Shown here: positions 16,205-24,381 of the stretch, one piece after another | Numbering within the stretch: position 1 is the first letter of the stretch | Layout of the letters: every line of letters starts with the position of its first letter | NCBI GenBank assembly: GCA_040902725.1 | Contig: JBBDWU010000013.1 | Span: 1 to 43,584, forward strand | Reading direction: 5' to 3' | Length of the DNA: 43,584 bases | Source of the DNA: JACVRU01 sp040902725 | GTDB lineage: Bacteria; Actinomycetota; Thermoleophilia; Gaiellales; Gaiellaceae | The notes under the pieces: generated by a model | The model's database searches: none | The model's input: only the letters and a program-made list of their open reading frames with translations | Told to the model about the DNA's origin: nothing | Position numbers and translations under genes: made by a program

Positions 16205-17345
16205 CCTGCGCCTCTGCCGCGCGCGACGGTCCAGCGGCCCGGAGCCGCGGTAGCCACGACAGGGGTTCGCGCTGCAACGCGTAGAGCAGATAGAGGACGA
16301 TGACCGGCAGCGTGATCATCACCGTGACGATCGAGTCGGGCACCGAGGCAGATCCCTTCAAGGCTGGTCCGGCCGCCGCCAGCATGCCGAACAGCACACC
16401 CCAAAGCGGTATCAGCCATGGGCGGCGCAGCGCGAGGAAGGTGACGAGGACGCCCTGAAACCCCCACAGGGGAGCCCACCCCGGAGCAATGTGGAATCGC
16501 AGCCCGAGGATGACGAGCGCGCCTGCGATCCCGGACAAAGCGCCGGCACAGAGGAACACCCCGTGCCAGTAGCGCGGGATTGGGATCGCCGCGTGCCGGG
16601 CCGCCTCGGCGTTGAGGCCGATCGCGCGCAGTCGTAGCCCGAGGCTCGTCATCAGCACGATCCCCAGAAGTGCCACGGTGAACGCGATTGCGATCACGAT
16701 CCCCCACGAGAACTGGGCGCCGCCAATCGTCGAGGTGATGTGCAGGCTCTCGTCGATCTTGTCGGTCTGCGGCGTGAGACGGTTGGTCTCCGACTGCAGG
16801 GCTCCGCGCATCATCTCGCCGACGATCACGAAGGCGACGAAGTTGAGCATCAGCGTCGACACGATCTCGTTCGTGCCGCGCGTGATCTTGGGTACCCCAG
16901 CGAGCGCGGACCAGAGGGCGCCCGCGAGCGCGCCCGCGGCGACGCCCACAACAATCACGAGCAGCGCCGGTAGGACGCCGACAAGTGCGAACGCGACGAG
17001 CAGGGTGGCCAGCCCGCCGAGCTGTAGTTGGCCGTCCATGCCGATGTTGAAGACGCCGGCCGAGACCGTCAGCCAGAACGCCGCCGCCGTGAGGATGATT
17101 GGCACGGCCTGCCCGAGCGACGTGCTAAGCGCACTCGGGCTCCCCATCGAGCCCTCCCACAGAGCGGTCAGAATCACGGACGCGTCGTAGCCGAGCAGCG
17201 CCAGCAGGCCGATCAGCAGCGCCATCGACGCGACGAAGGCGATCAGTGGCAGCGCGCCGTCGGCGGCTCGCCGCATCCTCGACATCTCGCGCGTGGGTAG
17301 GCCGGCTACCGCCGTGCTCCCCACCGGTGTCGTCTCCGCCGTCAT
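16197..17345 (-). CDS. BMP-family ABC importer permease 1 (YufP/NupP-like)
   Basis: 382 residues from ATG 17345 (MTAETTPVGSTAV), 14 bases after the ATPase stop; an upstream extension in frame is antisense to the ATPase and rejected. Around 9-10 helices; family words are AVPIILTAAAFWLTVSAGVFNIGMDGQLQLGG, KITRGTNEIVSTLMLNFVAF and LRLRAIGLNAEAARHAAIP (EAA-type ATPase contact loop). The long insert QSETNRLTPQTDKIDESLHI lies between helices, as is usual for this subunit. Confidence 0.9.
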   Translation of the reverse strand: MTAETTPVGSTAVAGLPTREMSRMRRAADGALPLIAFVASMALLIGLLALLGYDASVILTALWEGSMGSPSALSTSLGQAVPIILTAAAFWLTVSAGVFNIGMDGQLQLGGLATLLVAFALVGVLPALLVIVVGVAAGALAGALWSALAGVPKITRGTNEIVSTLMLNFVAFVIVGEMMRGALQSETNRLTPQTDKIDESLHITSTIGGAQFSWGIVIAIAFTVALLGIVLMTSLGLRLRAIGLNAEAARHAAIPIPRYWHGVFLCAGALSGIAGALVILGLRFHIAPGWAPLWGFQGVLVTFLALRRPWLIPLWGVLFGMLAAAGPALKGSASVPDSIVTVMITLPVIVLYLLYALQREPLSWLPRLRAAGPSRAAEAQDG

Positions 17346-17359
17346 GCTTCCGAGCGGGC

Positions 17360-18874
17360 TCAAGTCCGTGCGAGGTCCGGCGTCGCGTGGGCGAAGCCGC
17401 CGGGTCCGCGGATGATCCACTCGGCAAGCTCCCGCTTGTCGAAGGCGCCGTGGTGCTGCGCTCCGACGAGCTGACCGCGGCTCATGACGACCACCCGCTG
17501 GGAGATCGCCAGCAGCTCGTCGAGGTCGCTGGACGTGACGACTATGCCGATGCCGCTGGCAGCTTGCTCGATCAGGATGTCGCGGATCCGCACGGTCGCC
17601 TGCACGTCGAGGCCCTGGGTCGGATAGGCCACGAGCAGCACGCGCGCGCCCGCCTCGCACGCGCGCGCCATCAGCATTTTCTGCTGATTCCCTCCCGACA
17701 GCTGGTCGGCGCGGAACTTCGGGTCCGGTGGCCTGACGTCGTACCGCTCGAGGATTGCGCGCACTTTCGCGGGCTCGAACCGTCCCGGCGTGATGCTGAA
17801 GTGCTCGGCGATCGAGTAGGTCGGAACGATCCCCTCGCGTCGGCGATCCTCGGAGACGAACTGGACGCCCGCACTCCAGCAGTCCGCGTAGGACTGTCCC
17901 TGGATTTGGTTGCCCTCGACGGCGACCGTTCCCGACTCGATCGCTCGAAGTCCCGCTATCGCTTCCATCAGCTCGCGCTGGCCGTTTCCGTCGACGCCCG
18001 CGATCCCGACGATCTCGCCTGCCTTCACGCCGAGCGACACTCCGTTTACGACGGCGCGCCCGTCCGTGCTGACGACGAGATCGGCCACGGCGAGCACGGT
18101 GTGCTCCCGCGCGTGGTGTTCGGCGGCGCTCGCGGCGACGTCCTGCCCAACAATCAGCCGCGCAACATCCTCATTCGGCGGCAGCGCGTCGCGGTCGAAC
18201 TCGGCGACGACCTGGCCGTCGCGGAGAATCGTCACCCGGTCCGCGATCAGCCGGGCCTCGTCGAGGCGGTGCGTGATCAGCAGCACCGCGAGCTGGCGGT
18301 CCGCCAGCTCGCGCACCTTGCCGAGGAACGTTTCGACCATCAGCGGCGGTAGCAGGCTCGTCGGCTCGTCGAGTAGCAGAAAAGCCGGCCGCTGACACAG
18401 CGCCCTCAGCAGCTCGATCCGCTGCCGCTCCGGCAAACCCAGCGCACCAACCGGAGTGTTGATGTTCACCGGGAGCTCGAATTCCGCGGCACTCGCTGCG
18501 ATCTCATCGCGCGTCGCGGCATTGGGCGCCCTGCGCAGGGCAAGGGCGATGTTTTCGAGCCCGGTCATCGTCGGGACCAACACCAGGTCCTGGTAGACGG
18601 TCGCGATCCCGGCGTCGTTCGACGCCTGTGGACTTCCGAGCGCGATCGCCTCCCCGTCAACGCAGACGCGTCCGCCGTCCGGCACGACGCTACCGGACAG
18701 GATCCCGACCAGTGTGCTCTTGCCCGCACCGTTCTGACCGAGGAGAGCGTGCACCTCGGCGCTGCGCAGGCTAAAGCTGACGTCGTTGTTGGCCTCGACG
18801 TGCCCGAAGCGCTTCGTGATCGCCTCGGCGGTGAGGACGCGCGAGGCGGCGCGATCATGTCGCACTTCGGGCAT
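17360..18874 (-). CDS. BMP-family ABC importer ATP-binding protein, two fused ABC domains
   Basis: 504 residues from ATG 18874 (MPEVRHDRAASRVL). Domain 1: Walker A HALLGQNGAGKSTLVGILSG, a degenerate signature (LGLPERQRIELLRAL) and Walker B AFLLLDEPTSLLPP. Domain 2: degenerate Walker A GIAGVDGNGQRELMEAIAGL, a full signature QLSGGNQQKMLMARA and Walker B ARVLLVAYPTQGLDV. This asymmetric pair is characteristic of nucleoside/sugar-type (YufO, RbsA-like) ATPases, with one active composite site. It follows the lipoprotein gene by 11 bases. Confidence 0.92.
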   Translation of the reverse strand: MPEVRHDRAASRVLTAEAITKRFGHVEANNDVSFSLRSAEVHALLGQNGAGKSTLVGILSGSVVPDGGRVCVDGEAIALGSPQASNDAGIATVYQDLVLVPTMTGLENIALALRRAPNAATRDEIAASAAEFELPVNINTPVGALGLPERQRIELLRALCQRPAFLLLDEPTSLLPPLMVETFLGKVRELADRQLAVLLITHRLDEARLIADRVTILRDGQVVAEFDRDALPPNEDVARLIVGQDVAASAAEHHAREHTVLAVADLVVSTDGRAVVNGVSLGVKAGEIVGIAGVDGNGQRELMEAIAGLRAIESGTVAVEGNQIQGQSYADCWSAGVQFVSEDRRREGIVPTYSIAEHFSITPGRFEPAKVRAILERYDVRPPDPKFRADQLSGGNQQKMLMARACEAGARVLLVAYPTQGLDVQATVRIRDILIEQAASGIGIVVTSSDLDELLAISQRVVVMSRGQLVGAQHHGAFDKRELAEWIIRGPGGFAHATPDLART

Positions 18875-18885
18875 CGTCGATACGT

Positions 18886-19917
18886 CTAACCGGTCGCCGC
18901 GTCCTCGCACTTCTTGGGAATCGTGATCTCCCCCGACTTGAGCTTTTCGAGCAGCTCGCGAGCGGGGTTCTCAAGATCTGTGAATCCCTCGCCGAACGGC
19001 GCGAAGTCGAAGACCCCGTCCTCGGCACCCTGGACGAAGATGCCGGCCTTGAAGTTACCCGCCTCGCGCTGTTCGCCTACGGTGCGGTAGGCGTTCTCGA
19101 GGTTGAACAACACGCTTGTCACGGTCGCCTTGGGTGCGTACTCGGACTCGTCGATGTAGGCGCCGACGTAGAGCGCTCCATCTGCCTGCGCGCGAGCGGC
19201 GATCTGGGCCGAGTTGCCGCTCTGGACGACTGGCAGGATCACGTCGGCGCCGCGCTCGATCAGCGCGGAGGCCAGCTCCTGGGCCTTGCGCGGATCCAGT
19301 ACGTCCTCCGTGTAGTCCGTGATCACCTTGGCGTCCGGATTTGCCGTCTTGATGCCGTGCTCGGCACCCAGCACCCACTGGGTCGTGGGGATGATGTGAA
19401 TCGACGCGTCGAGGCCGACCGTGCCCTTCGAGGCGAGCCCGCCGGCGACGCCGTGCAGGAAACCGAACTCACACCAATCGAACAGATACGCCGCGACATT
19501 GGGCAGGTCTTTTGTGGTTGAAAGGGCGGTCATCATCGCCCAGTCGGTGTCGGGGTACTTCTCCGCTGCGGCGAGGAAGTTGTCCTCGAAGCCGTTGTCG
19601 GTCGAGAATACGATGTCGACCTTTTCGTCTCCCCAGCGGCTCAGGACCTGGTCGGCTTCGCCATAGGGCACGGCTTCCGCTACCTCGAGGTTCCACCCGA
19701 GCTCCTTGGCAGCGGCGCTGTATTGGTCGTAATGCGGCTTGTCCCACGAACCGGTGGCAGTGGGTGTGGACGTAATCACCCGCACCTTGAGCCCCTGGTC
19801 GGAGCTTCCTGCCGTGCCGTTGCTGTCGTCCGATCCACACGCGCTGAGGAACACGGCCGACGCCAGGATGGCAATGAAGATCGTCCACATTCTGCTGGGA
19901 TTGCGAGTTGCGCTCAA
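18886..19917 (-). CDS. BMP-family substrate-binding lipoprotein
   Basis: 343 residues from TTG 19917, chosen because aggaggt lies 7 bases upstream; an ATG 33 bases further up has none. Lipoprotein signal SRMWTIFIAILASAVFLSAC ends in the LSAC lipobox. The mature part has BMP-family features: KVRVITSTPTATGSWDKPHY, EVAEAVPYGEADQVLSRWGD, DIVFSTDNGFEDNFLAAAEK, VAAYLFDWCEFGFLHGVAGG, VKTANPDAKVITDYTEDVLDP-like repeats and a QSGNSAQIAARAQADGALYV segment. It captures the imported substrate outside the membrane. Related family members bind purine or pyrimidine nucleosides; the ligand here is unknown. Confidence 0.9.
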   Translation of the reverse strand: MSATRNPSRMWTIFIAILASAVFLSACGSDDSNGTAGSSDQGLKVRVITSTPTATGSWDKPHYDQYSAAAKELGWNLEVAEAVPYGEADQVLSRWGDEKVDIVFSTDNGFEDNFLAAAEKYPDTDWAMMTALSTTKDLPNVAAYLFDWCEFGFLHGVAGGLASKGTVGLDASIHIIPTTQWVLGAEHGIKTANPDAKVITDYTEDVLDPRKAQELASALIERGADVILPVVQSGNSAQIAARAQADGALYVGAYIDESEYAPKATVTSVLFNLENAYRTVGEQREAGNFKAGIFVQGAEDGVFDFAPFGEGFTDLENPARELLEKLKSGEITIPKKCEDAATG

Positions 19918-19950
19918 GGTGCTACCTCCTGTCTCGAATTGACATTGCAC

Positions 19951-20736
19951 TCACGTGCCTCCAAAAACTGAAGCGAGGAAGTCACGGATCGCCTCGTTGC
20001 TCAACTCTGGCTGCTCCAGGTTGGCCGTATGCCCTGCCCGAGGTATCAGGACAAGTCGCGCGTGCGCGATCCCGGCTTCGATCTCCCCGGCGATGCTCAC
20101 AGGGAAAATCGAGTCCTCATCCCCGTGGAGGATCAGCGCGGGCACGTCGATGTTCGCGAGCTCAGGGCGATTGTCCGCCTTGCCGAGCCAGGAGCGCACC
20201 TCGTTGTAGACGCCCCTCGCGGGGAGCTTGCGCCACCGCGCGATCCAGTGTGCCACGAGCTCGGGATTCCGCTCGATTGTCGTCGCACCGAAGCATTGGG
20301 CGACGGCGATCGCGGCGAGATCGTGCGGGAGCGGGCCGTCGACGTCGGCCCTCACGTAATCGCGCATCACGTTCTCCTGCTGCTCGGCGTCGTATGGCGC
20401 GGCCTTCGTGTCGATCAGGATCAGCCCGTGCAGTCGCTCGGGCCACCTCCGCGCGAACTCGAAGGCCATGAACCCGCCCATCGACATGCCCCCGAGCACG
20501 CACTTGTCGATCTCTCGCGCGTCCAACACCCGCCGGCAGTCGTCCGCGAGGTCGCCCAGGTCGTACGTCTCGGCCCAGCGATGCGTCCTCGCGCGATGGT
20601 TGTAGGCGATGGTCCGATATCGATCCTCCAGGGCCTCGATCTGCGGCGCGAACATCGTGTGGTCCATCAGCGTTCCGTGCGTGAAGACGACGGCCGGCCC
20701 TTCCCCGCGGTCGACGACGGATCGATCGATCGCCAC
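19951..20736 (-). CDS. Alpha/beta-fold hydrolase
   Basis: 261 residues from GTG 20736 (8 bases after the LLM gene). Catalytic pattern: oxyanion region VVFTHGTLMDHTMFAPQIEA, nucleophile elbow LGGMSMGGFMAFEFA (Ser in G-x-S-x-G), acid ALILHGDEDSIFPVSIAGEI, and His in LIPRAGHTANLEQPELSNEA. Such enzymes cleave esters, amides, carbamates or C-C bonds. RutD, the hydrolase of the Rut pathway, belongs to the same fold; direct orthology is not claimed. Confidence 0.9.
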   Translation of the reverse strand: MAIDRSVVDRGEGPAVVFTHGTLMDHTMFAPQIEALEDRYRTIAYNHRARTHRWAETYDLGDLADDCRRVLDAREIDKCVLGGMSMGGFMAFEFARRWPERLHGLILIDTKAAPYDAEQQENVMRDYVRADVDGPLPHDLAAIAVAQCFGATTIERNPELVAHWIARWRKLPARGVYNEVRSWLGKADNRPELANIDVPALILHGDEDSIFPVSIAGEIEAGIAHARLVLIPRAGHTANLEQPELSNEAIRDFLASVFGGT

Positions 20737-20743
20737 GGCCCGC

Positions 20744-21832
20744 CTAGCCTTCGGCCTGCCGAGAGATCGCGCCCTCGAGCTCCGGCACGACGGCATCGAA
20801 GACGTGCCGGGTGAACTCCTCGATCACACGTGGCCGGTCCTCGGCCGTCGCGCCGGCGGGCACACCGCCGATCTGCTGCACTCGGGTTCCCGCGATCTCG
20901 CGGACCCGCTGCCTGCAATCCTCGACCGTTCCGGCGATCGCCACCTTCGCGACGAGGCTGTCCGGGACACTCGCCGCGTGGCCCGCGGCAACGCTCATGT
21001 GGTTGCGGTAGTGGTACTGATCGCGCACGGCCGCGATGGCCGCCTTCTCGTCCTCCGTCAGCCTGTTGGTGGACGGGGCGTGGATGTTCACGTTGCCGGC
21101 GACGTAGACGCGCACCGCGTCGCGTGCCGCCTTCGCGTCCTCGTTCACCGAGATCGGCGTCCACAGCACGCGGTGGATGTCGTCGAGCGAGCGGCCGGCC
21201 GCCTCGGCGCCGGCCTGGACATGGTCGATAGCCGTCTCGATCGAGTCGGGAGTCGACCCGACGCAGAGAATCACCCCGTCCGCGATCCGCCCTGCGAGCT
21301 CGAGGCTTCGCGGCGTGCCTGCGGCCACGTAGATCGGAATGCTCGCCGGGCCTGCGTCATCGGCGCCGTACGCGAGCGTGTAACTGTGTCCGTCCTGCGA
21401 GTCGTCGAGGGTCTCGCGCGCCTCCGCGCCGGCGAGCAACGCGCGAAGCGTGCCGATCCGATCGGCCAGTACCTCGCGCGAGACGGGCTTTCGGCCGAGC
21501 GTCCGCATCGAGGAGTCGCCCGTGCCAAGGCCCGCCGCGACCCGACCCTCCGACAGCTCGAAGAGCGTCAAGAGGGCCGACGCGATCACCGAGACGTGGC
21601 GAGTCGTGACGTTGCTCACCCCTGGGCCGAGGACGATGCGCTCGGTCTGGACGGCACAGGCGCCCAGCACCGAGTACGCCTCGCGCCAGAGCACCTGGGA
21701 ATCGCCGATCCACGCGTTCCGGACGCCCAGCTCGTCGGCGAGGCGGACGATCCTGACGACTTCGGGCGCGGGTACGTAGCCGAAGATCCCGAGACCGAGT
21801 GTGAGTCGAGTGTGATCTGACCGACCAGCCAT
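20744..21832 (-). CDS. LLM-class flavin/F420-dependent oxidoreductase
   Basis: 362 residues. Luciferase-like fold opening LTLGLGIFGYVPAPEVVRIV, ADELGVRNAWIGDSQVLWRE, CAVQTERIVLGPGVSNVTTR, and the Mer-like block LSEGRVAAGLGTGDSSMRTLGRKP, then IPIYVAAGTPRSLELAGRIADGVILCVG. The GTGDSS...LGRKP arrangement resembles F420-dependent methylene-H4MPT reductase-type members rather than FMN-dependent RutA. It may oxidise or reduce the imported compound. 5 bases after the RidA-like gene, 7 before the hydrolase. Confidence 0.88.
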   Translation of the reverse strand: MAGRSDHTRLTLGLGIFGYVPAPEVVRIVRLADELGVRNAWIGDSQVLWREAYSVLGACAVQTERIVLGPGVSNVTTRHVSVIASALLTLFELSEGRVAAGLGTGDSSMRTLGRKPVSREVLADRIGTLRALLAGAEARETLDDSQDGHSYTLAYGADDAGPASIPIYVAAGTPRSLELAGRIADGVILCVGSTPDSIETAIDHVQAGAEAAGRSLDDIHRVLWTPISVNEDAKAARDAVRVYVAGNVNIHAPSTNRLTEDEKAAIAAVRDQYHYRNHMSVAAGHAASVPDSLVAKVAIAGTVEDCRQRVREIAGTRVQQIGGVPAGATAEDRPRVIEEFTRHVFDAVVPELEGAISRQAEG

Positions 21833-21837
21833 CGAGC

Positions 21838-22290
21838 TCAGCTACCGAGCGCGGCCGTGGCGTGCACCTCGATGAACAGGCGCGGATCGGCCAAGCGCGT
21901 CACTTCCACACCTGTGGCCGGCGGATAGACGCCGTCGGGGTAGTACCGCTTCCGGACTTCGAAGAAGTCCAGGAAGCGTTCCATGTCGGTGAGGAAGATG
22001 ATCATGTGGACGATGTTGGACAGATCGCCGCCCGCCTCACCGAGAACCGCGATGAGATTCTTGAAGATCTGATCGGACTGCTCGGCGACGGTCTCGCCGA
22101 CGACCACGATGTCGGGCGTCGTGCTGAAGCCCTGCTCAGCGGGAATTGGATCGGACCACTCCGCGCCGAGCGCGGCCTGTCCCTGGATGAACATCAGCGG
22201 TCCGGGTGGCACGACGACGGCCGGCACTGACAGGTGCCAGCCAGGGCTGCGGGACATCGCTGTGTGAATGACCTGGGCCTTGGCACTCAC
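21838..22290 (-). CDS. RidA/YjgF-family protein
   Basis: 150 residues from GTG 22290. The family pattern is visible: FIQGQAALGAEW, then VAEQSDQIFKNLIAVLGEAGGDLSNIVHMIIFLTDM, FFEVRKRYYPDGVYPPATGVEVTRLADPRLFIEVHATAAL. RidA proteins hydrolyse enamines/imines released by PLP enzymes; subgroups (e.g. RutC) act on 3-aminoacrylate-like products. The usual Arg in the final strand region is not in the exact RidA position (RLADPRLFIEV), so it may belong to a Rid subfamily of different specificity. First structural gene after the marR gene. Confidence 0.85.
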   Translation of the reverse strand: MSAKAQVIHTAMSRSPGWHLSVPAVVVPPGPLMFIQGQAALGAEWSDPIPAEQGFSTTPDIVVVGETVAEQSDQIFKNLIAVLGEAGGDLSNIVHMIIFLTDMERFLDFFEVRKRYYPDGVYPPATGVEVTRLADPRLFIEVHATAALGS

Positions 22291-22347
22291 GTATCGTCCT
22301 CCTTCCCGTGGGCGGTCATGAACCGCCCTAGCCTAAGCAGACGCGAT

Positions 22348-22360
22348 TGTAGTTAGCTTC
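22348..22360. promoter_or_regulatory. Possible second MarR site between marR and the RidA-like gene
   Basis: TTGTAGTTAGCTT carries on the minus strand the word GCTAACTA that also forms half of the palindrome in front of marR (22885-22892). It overlaps the marR stop and precedes the operon's structural genes. Weak, but the shared word suggests a common operator. Confidence 0.3.
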
Positions 22361-22871
22361 GCTCACTTCGTGTCGCAGTGTTAACCGAAGAGCTTGCTCC
22401 GCCAATCCGCGCGCGGCTCGGGCGGTTGCCGTTGAGCATCTGTTCGATCAAATCGGCGGCGCGGACAAGCGTCGCCACATCTTCGTCGGGAAGGTCCCGT
22501 ATCAGGTCAGCGAGGAAAGTGCTCTTGCGCGTGCGGACTCGGCTTAGAACCCTGACGCCCTCGTCACTGATCGAGATCAATGAGCCGCGACCGTCGCTGG
22601 GGTCGGGCGCGCGTATGACCAGGCGCTCTTTGACGAGCCGCCCGAGAATCCGCGCGACTGTTGGCCGGGTCACCCGCTCTGCCTCGGCCAGCTCGCTTGG
22701 CGTAACGGGGCTAAGCCGCTCGATTGAATCGAGCGCCGAGAGCGCCGCCGGACCGAGGTCGGTCCCTCCAACCTGTCGCAGGCGTCGTGTCATCCGCGTC
22801 ACGGCGAGCCGCAAGGCGGCGGCGTGGCGACTGATTTCCACGGATGTCGGCGACGAATCGCGGTCAGTCAT
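22353..22871 (-). CDS. MarR-family transcriptional regulator
   Basis: 172 residues. The winged-helix core is visible: GPAALSALDSIERLSPVTPSELAEAERVTRPTVARILGRLVKERLVIRAPDPSDGRGSLISISDEGVRVL, including the DxRG wing motif (DPSDGRG). C-terminal helices form the dimer. As the first gene of the minus-strand run it probably regulates the importer operon, with the imported compound or a metabolite as ligand. An imperfect palindrome upstream of its start could be its operator. Confidence 0.92.
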   Translation of the reverse strand: MTDRDSSPTSVEISRHAAALRLAVTRMTRRLRQVGGTDLGPAALSALDSIERLSPVTPSELAEAERVTRPTVARILGRLVKERLVIRAPDPSDGRGSLISISDEGVRVLSRVRTRKSTFLADLIRDLPDEDVATLVRAADLIEQMLNGNRPSRARIGGASSSVNTATRSERS

Positions 22872-22883
22872 GATCGTTTGCCT

Positions 22884-22899
22884 TGCTAACTATCTAGCA
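22884..22899. promoter_or_regulatory. Candidate MarR operator upstream of marR
   Basis: TGCTAACTATCTAGCA: half-sites TGCTA and TAGCA separated by 6 bases, 13 bases upstream of the marR start. MarR proteins usually bind 16-20 bp palindromes near their own promoters, so autoregulation is likely but unproven. Confidence 0.45.
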
Positions 22900-23117
22900 G
22901 ACGTCCACCAGCCGTCCACCAAGTGTCCTCTCCAGTCACCTGGCCCGCCCGCATTCACCGACTCGTTGGAGACAGTCCTCCACAAGTGTGCCCTTCAGCC
23001 TGGACGATCGTGACGCTCTGGGCCGGCAACGATCACGCCGCTGACATCCGTAGCGTCCGTTTTTGGTAGCGAATGCGTGGGTAAGGGCGGCTCATCTCGA
23101 ATCGAAGGAGGGGTCCG

Positions 23118-23492
23118 ATGTCGACCCCTCAGCTAGAGCCGGAGCGCGACCGCCCGGAGCCAGAGCCAGGGCAGCCGGATACCAGGCCCGAGGAAGAACC
23201 GGGGTTGACGCCGCCGGAGCCGGACACGCTTCCCGAGGAACCGGACATCAATCCGCCGGAGCCCGAACCCGATTACTCGGGTGGCGCCGAGCCACACACC
23301 GTCCAGCGGCTCACCGACCGGTTTCGCGATCCTCGGCAGCGACCGGGGCTAGCCGCCCTGTTCAGGACGGAAGCCGACGAGCTCGACGAGCTGGTCGAGC
23401 CCTGCTACCGCCAGCACCTTGAGTACGACCACCACCGCTTCTGGGGCGGCCTGCCCGCGATCTTCCTCCTGCCCGACGGCTCTGAGGCCTGA
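23118..23492 (+). CDS. Pro/Glu-rich hypothetical protein
   Basis: 124 residues with a strong gaaggagggg ribosome-binding site before ATG 23118. The first ~55 residues are a disordered acidic, proline-rich stretch with repeated PEP/PEEP words (LTPPEPDTLPEEPDINPPEP). The rest, VQRLTDRFRDPRQRPGLAAL then ELVEPCYRQHLEYDHHRFWG and ending GLPAIFLLPDGSEA, looks folded. No family recognised. On the opposite strand to the importer operon. Confidence 0.6.
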   Translation: MSTPQLEPERDRPEPEPGQPDTRPEEEPGLTPPEPDTLPEEPDINPPEPEPDYSGGAEPHTVQRLTDRFRDPRQRPGLAALFRTEADELDELVEPCYRQHLEYDHHRFWGGLPAIFLLPDGSEA

Positions 23493-23507
23493 CGCCGGGG
23501 CTGCGAC

Positions 23508-23633
23508 ATGTCGTCTGACGACTCGCGAATTGAGCGCTGGCTGGAGGAGATCGGCGCCGTCGACGACGGCCTCGTCGAGCACCGGGAGGACCAGACAGGC
23601 CACGAGGCCCCGTTACGGGACCTCGCGGTTTAA
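23508..23633 (+). CDS. Small acidic protein (41 residues)
   Basis: MSSDDSRIERWLEEIGAVDD then GLVEHREDQTGHEAPLRDLA and V; 41 residues, starts 15 bases after the preceding gene. The sequence is predicted helical and acidic with coding-like composition. No ribosome-binding site is obvious, so it may depend on translational coupling. Function unknown. Confidence 0.4.
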   Translation: MSSDDSRIERWLEEIGAVDDGLVEHREDQTGHEAPLRDLAV

Positions 23634-23759
23634 CAGGCTTTGGTGGGCCGAACCGGGTATTACGCGAACCGAGCTCAGCGCCTAAGCGATTTCTTCGAGG
23701 CACCGCCGCTGACTCTCTGATGAGAAGAGGCTGGCGCAGGCGAGATCGGTCGACTTGCT

Positions 23760-23888
23760 TTGCACGTCGGCTACGCGGCCGTCATGTTCCTCGTCGTCGC
23801 CTTGGTCGTCCTTTCGGTGCGCAGGTTCACAAGCCCCCGCTTCCGAGAAGAAACGCCCGGCAGCCCCCCGTCTGCCGTCATGCTCTAG
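23760..23888 (+). CDS. Small single-pass membrane protein (42 residues)
   Basis: TTG 23760 opens a frame reading HVGYAAVMFLVVALVVLSV (one transmembrane helix), then basic RRFTSPRFREETPGS and a short tail. ATG 23784 is an alternative start. The last 11 bases overlap the convergent membrane-protein gene. The clear helix with positive-inside flank supports a real gene; function unknown. Confidence 0.4.
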   Translation: MHVGYAAVMFLVVALVVLSVRRFTSPRFREETPGSPPSAVML

Positions 23889-24381
23889 GTGGATCTTCGG
23901 CCGTCCACATGGCCGACGCCTTTCGCGCCGCTGCCTTCGCCAGGTCGGGCGGCTTCAGCGGGCTCGGCTGCTTGTACGGCTGCGGCCCGGCGCCCTTGGC
24001 CGCGGCGACGAGGTGGTCGATCAATTGGACGACGCGCACGCTCGCCGCGATCAGCGCGCACGGCGGGACGATCAGGCCGACGCCGACCACCGCCGCGAGC
24101 CACATCCACCACGCAAGTGCAGCGTCGGCAGTCGGGGCGGCGCGCCAGGCAAAGCCGAGCACGAAGAGCGCCGCGGCCGCGATCGCCGCCCAACGCTCGT
24201 GCTGCTCGAACGGCGGGCGGTCGATGTACGGGATCCAGTCGGGCTGGCGCGCCAGCCATGCGAGGAGGCCGATCGCCCAGAGGAGCGCGACCCAGAACGC
24301 GAGCACGTGCCCGAAAAAAACAAGGCAGAGCGCCCTTGCGTGGCTCCACATCGTCCCGCCGATCGCGATCGCGGCCCACAT
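23878..24381 (-). CDS. Membrane protein of unknown function
   Basis: 167 residues with about three to four hydrophobic helices: ALCLVFFGHVLAFWVALLWAIGLLAWL, WAAIAAAALFVLGFAWRAAP, AWWMWLAAVVGVGLIVPPCALIAAS. The C-terminus is soluble and basic (KQPSPLKPPDLAKAAARKAS). Start ATG overlaps the DUF1353 stop by one base (TGATG), so the two are translationally coupled. Confidence 0.65.
   Translation of the reverse strand: MWAAIAIGGTMWSHARALCLVFFGHVLAFWVALLWAIGLLAWLARQPDWIPYIDRPPFEQHERWAAIAAAALFVLGFAWRAAPTADAALAWWMWLAAVVGVGLIVPPCALIAASVRVVQLIDHLVAAAKGAGPQPYKQPSPLKPPDLAKAAARKASAMWTAEDPPRA

Noticed and set aside
20744..22290. Calling the operon a true rut operon
   Set aside because: No RutB, RutE/F or RutG is visible and the LLM protein lacks RutA-like opening motifs; only a functional parallel is proposed.
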